Assembly: GCA_020848455.1 (NCBI GenBank)
Contig: JADLAB010000386.1
Coordinates: 1-51,806, forward strand
Reading direction: 5' to 3'
DNA from: Polyangiaceae bacterium
GTDB taxonomy: Bacteria > Myxococcota_A > Polyangia > Polyangiales > Polyangiaceae
DNA: 51,806 nt
In this document: piece after piece, positions 50,675-51,806 of the stretch
How the letters are laid out: the number at the start of each line of letters is the position of its first letter
How positions within the stretch are numbered: the stretch's first letter is position 1
The notes under the pieces: generated by a model
What the model saw: only the letters and a program-made list of their open reading frames with translations
Database searches by the model: none
What the model was told of the DNA's origin: nothing
Program-made: the position numbers and the translations under genes

Positions 50675-51806
50675 TCAAGTGACGAAACCGCGCGTGTTCG
50701 TCTCGTGCTCGTCGAGCAGCTTCTCGATGCTCGCGAGCGAGTTCTCGACGGCGTCGCGGAGCATCTGCACGATGGCGCTCGGGGCTGGGGCCTTCAAGGC
50801 CTCGTAGTAGCGCTGCCGCTCCGTCGCATGGATGATCGCCGCCGGCAGGCCGGCGCGCAGCAGGATGACGTTCATGAACAGGCGCGCGACCTTGCCGCTG
50901 TCGACCGGGAACGGATACGCGCGGCACAGGTCGTAGTGCACCTTGGCGCCGATGCGCAGGATGTTCACCGTGCGCCGCGTCTCGGGGTCGAGCGCCCAGT
51001 CGATCGCCTGGCGCACCTTGTAGGCGATCTTGTCGGGCGCGGCGTACTCGTGGAAGTACAGCCGATGCTGCGGGATGTCCTTGCGGTACTTGACCGTCTT
51101 CACGTCCCCCTCCTCGGGGTGGAGGATCGTGTAGATGCGCCGCACCGTGTCGACGGTGAACGGCTGGCGCTTCTTCTGCGCCAGGTCCTTGACGAACTCG
51201 ATCGCTTCCTTGTTGCGCCGGATGGCCTCGTAGGTCGGCAAGGCGCTCGAGTCGCCCGCCGCGGGCACGACGCCCCGCAGCGCGCTGGCGAGCTCCTCGA
51301 AGGTGTAGACGACGCCCTCGAGCGCCGTGTCGTGGTAGATCCACGACATGTCGAGGTTCTGATCGTAGCGCAGCCGGAACTCCGGATCCTGCCGCCCGAG
51401 GCGCTGCTCGATGCGCCGGCTTCGCTGCTCGATGGTGGGCTTGCGGGCGACCGCCTTGACCGGGATGGGGATGCTCGGCACCACCGACTGGTGTGTGCGC
51501 GGCGCCATCTCGAGGCGCGCCCTGGGCGGGGGGCTCGACTTGCCGGTGGCCGTGCGAGCAGGCCGCGAGCGGCGGGGCTCGGGACCTGCCGGCGCCGTGG
51601 CGGCGCCCGGCCGGGTGGCCTTCGCGGCGCTCGGCCGATCGGCGACCCTGGCGGCGCTCGGACGATCGACCGCCTTCGCGGCGCTCGGACGATCGGCGAT
51701 CCTGGCGGCGCTCGGCCGATCGGCGACCCTGGCGGCGCTCGGACGATCGACCGCCTTCGCGGCGCTCGGACGGGCCTTGGCCGCGCTGGCGCGGTCGGGC
51801 GGGACC
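50675..51806 (-). CDS. degenerate Fic-domain protein with repetitive N-terminus (5' end outside the window)
   Basis: The reading frame stays open to the window edge, so the start is missing; about 377 codons are visible. The N-terminal ~110 residues are a basic Ala/Pro/Arg/Lys region with 9-residue repeats of the type DRPSAARVA. A Fic-like fold follows: DTALEGVVYTFEEL resembles the regulatory N-terminal helix region, and VHYDLCRAYPFPVDSGKVARLFMN aligns with the Fic core HPFxDGNGRxxR. The catalytic His is Tyr (codon 50915-50917), Gly-Asn is Asp-Ser and Arg is Lys, while Phe, one Gly and the last Arg remain. Fic enzymes transfer AMP or other groups from nucleotides; this one is probably not an ordinary AMP transferase. 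The ATG at 51508 is internal. Confidence 0.82.
   Translation of the reverse strand, partial: VPPDRASAAKARPSAAKAVDRPSAARVADRPSAARIADRPSAAKAVDRPSAARVADRPSAAKATRPGAATAPAGPEPRRSRPARTATGKSSPPPRARLEMAPRTHQSVVPSIPIPVKAVARKPTIEQRSRRIEQRLGRQDPEFRLRYDQNLDMSWIYHDTALEGVVYTFEELASALRGVVPAAGDSSALPTYEAIRRNKEAIEFVKDLAQKKRQPFTVDTVRRIYTILHPEEGDVKTVKYRKDIPQHRLYFHEYAAPDKIAYKVRQAIDWALDPETRRTVNILRIGAKVHYDLCRAYPFPVDSGKVARLFMNVILLRAGLPAAIIHATERQRYYEALKAPAPSAIVQMLRDAVENSLASIEKLLDEHETNTRGFVT
51614..51796 (-). repeat. 27-bp tandem repeat encoding DRPSAA(K/R)xx units
   Basis: Five in-frame units of 27 bp (51614-51748) are nearly identical. Each encodes Asp-Arg-Pro-Ser-Ala-Ala-Lys/Arg plus two variable residues (VA, IA, AV or AT). 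Two further 24-bp units (51749-51796) have lost one codon. The array probably continues no further upstream, because the last visible codons are VPP, but the window ends there. The Ser-Pro-rich, basic motif resembles disordered nucleic-acid-binding tails. Confidence 0.85.

Noticed and set aside
51506-51508. ATG at 51508 as the start of the Fic-like protein.
   Set aside because: The frame is open to the window edge and the upstream region is a codon-phased repeat, so the gene starts outside the window.
51614-51796. The repeat array as a CRISPR.
   Set aside because: The units are directly adjacent without unique spacers and keep the reading frame, so it is a coding tandem repeat.

Overview
The window is 51.8 kb of very GC-rich (by eye above 70%), densely packed bacterial chromosome. 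I count 49 protein genes, one tRNA and no insertion sequence, prophage, rRNA or CRISPR. Complete Mre/Rod, Lgt/LspA/Lnt and MCE (Mla-type) envelope systems point to a Gram-negative, double-membrane organism. The codon bias, frequent GTG starts, Ala/Pro-rich linkers, cytoplasmic coiled-coil membrane proteins and orphan hybrid kinase suggest the deltaproteobacterial/Myxococcota lineage. That placement is inference, because no rRNA or marker phylogeny was possible.

Layout. 0.2-2.6 kb: two tiny lipoproteins, an M50 site-2-type protease and dut. 2.6-5.6 kb: tRNA-Lys(TTT), a Cys-cluster protein, a cyclic-nucleotide-binding MscS-like channel and an alpha/beta hydrolase. 5.7-9.4 kb: an MCE/Mla lipid transporter with two different permeases, an ATPase on the opposite strand and one MlaD protein. 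9.5-12.1 kb: a free-standing biotinyl domain, a coiled-coil membrane protein, pyrF and an RlmB-like methyltransferase. 12.3-20.1 kb: cysteine desulfurase overlapping a response-regulator/kinase hybrid, lnt, a DUF72 protein, an MrfB-like exonuclease, coaE and a class II amidotransferase. 20.2-25.7 kb: folD, lgt-1, lspA and an MrfA-like helicase. 25.8-31.4 kb: the mreB-mreC-mreD-mrdA-rodA elongasome operon, mostly with ATGA overlaps. 31.8-35.2 kb: rpmG, a second lgt, moaB and moeA. 35.3-42.9 kb: a large polytopic membrane protein, a TPR protein, an EpmA-like ligase with an extra N-terminal domain, an aldehyde dehydrogenase and surE. 42.9-51.8 kb, all minus strand: a ribbon-helix-helix protein, a zinc-finger ParA, purH, lon, clpX and a degenerate Fic protein that runs off the window end.

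How the genes work together. Lgt (twice), LspA and Lnt cover the whole lipoprotein maturation route, and two small lipoproteins at the left end are candidate clients. The Mre/RodA/PBP2 operon builds the lateral wall and the MCE system moves lipids. The MrfA-like helicase and MrfB-like exonuclease, 4.8 kb apart, probably form a DNA-damage repair pair.

The least familiar system is the two-gene cassette at 42.9-44.8 kb: a ParA ATPase fused to two exactly duplicated CX2C-X22-CX3C zinc fingers, followed 9 nt later by a ribbon-helix-helix protein. Also unusual are the terminal Fic-fold protein, which has lost its catalytic histidine and carries 27-bp tandem repeats, the non-canonical ABC signature in the Mla ATPase, and a recurring extended -10 element (TGnTARSNT) that often sits 6-9 nt before a start codon and implies leaderless mRNAs.
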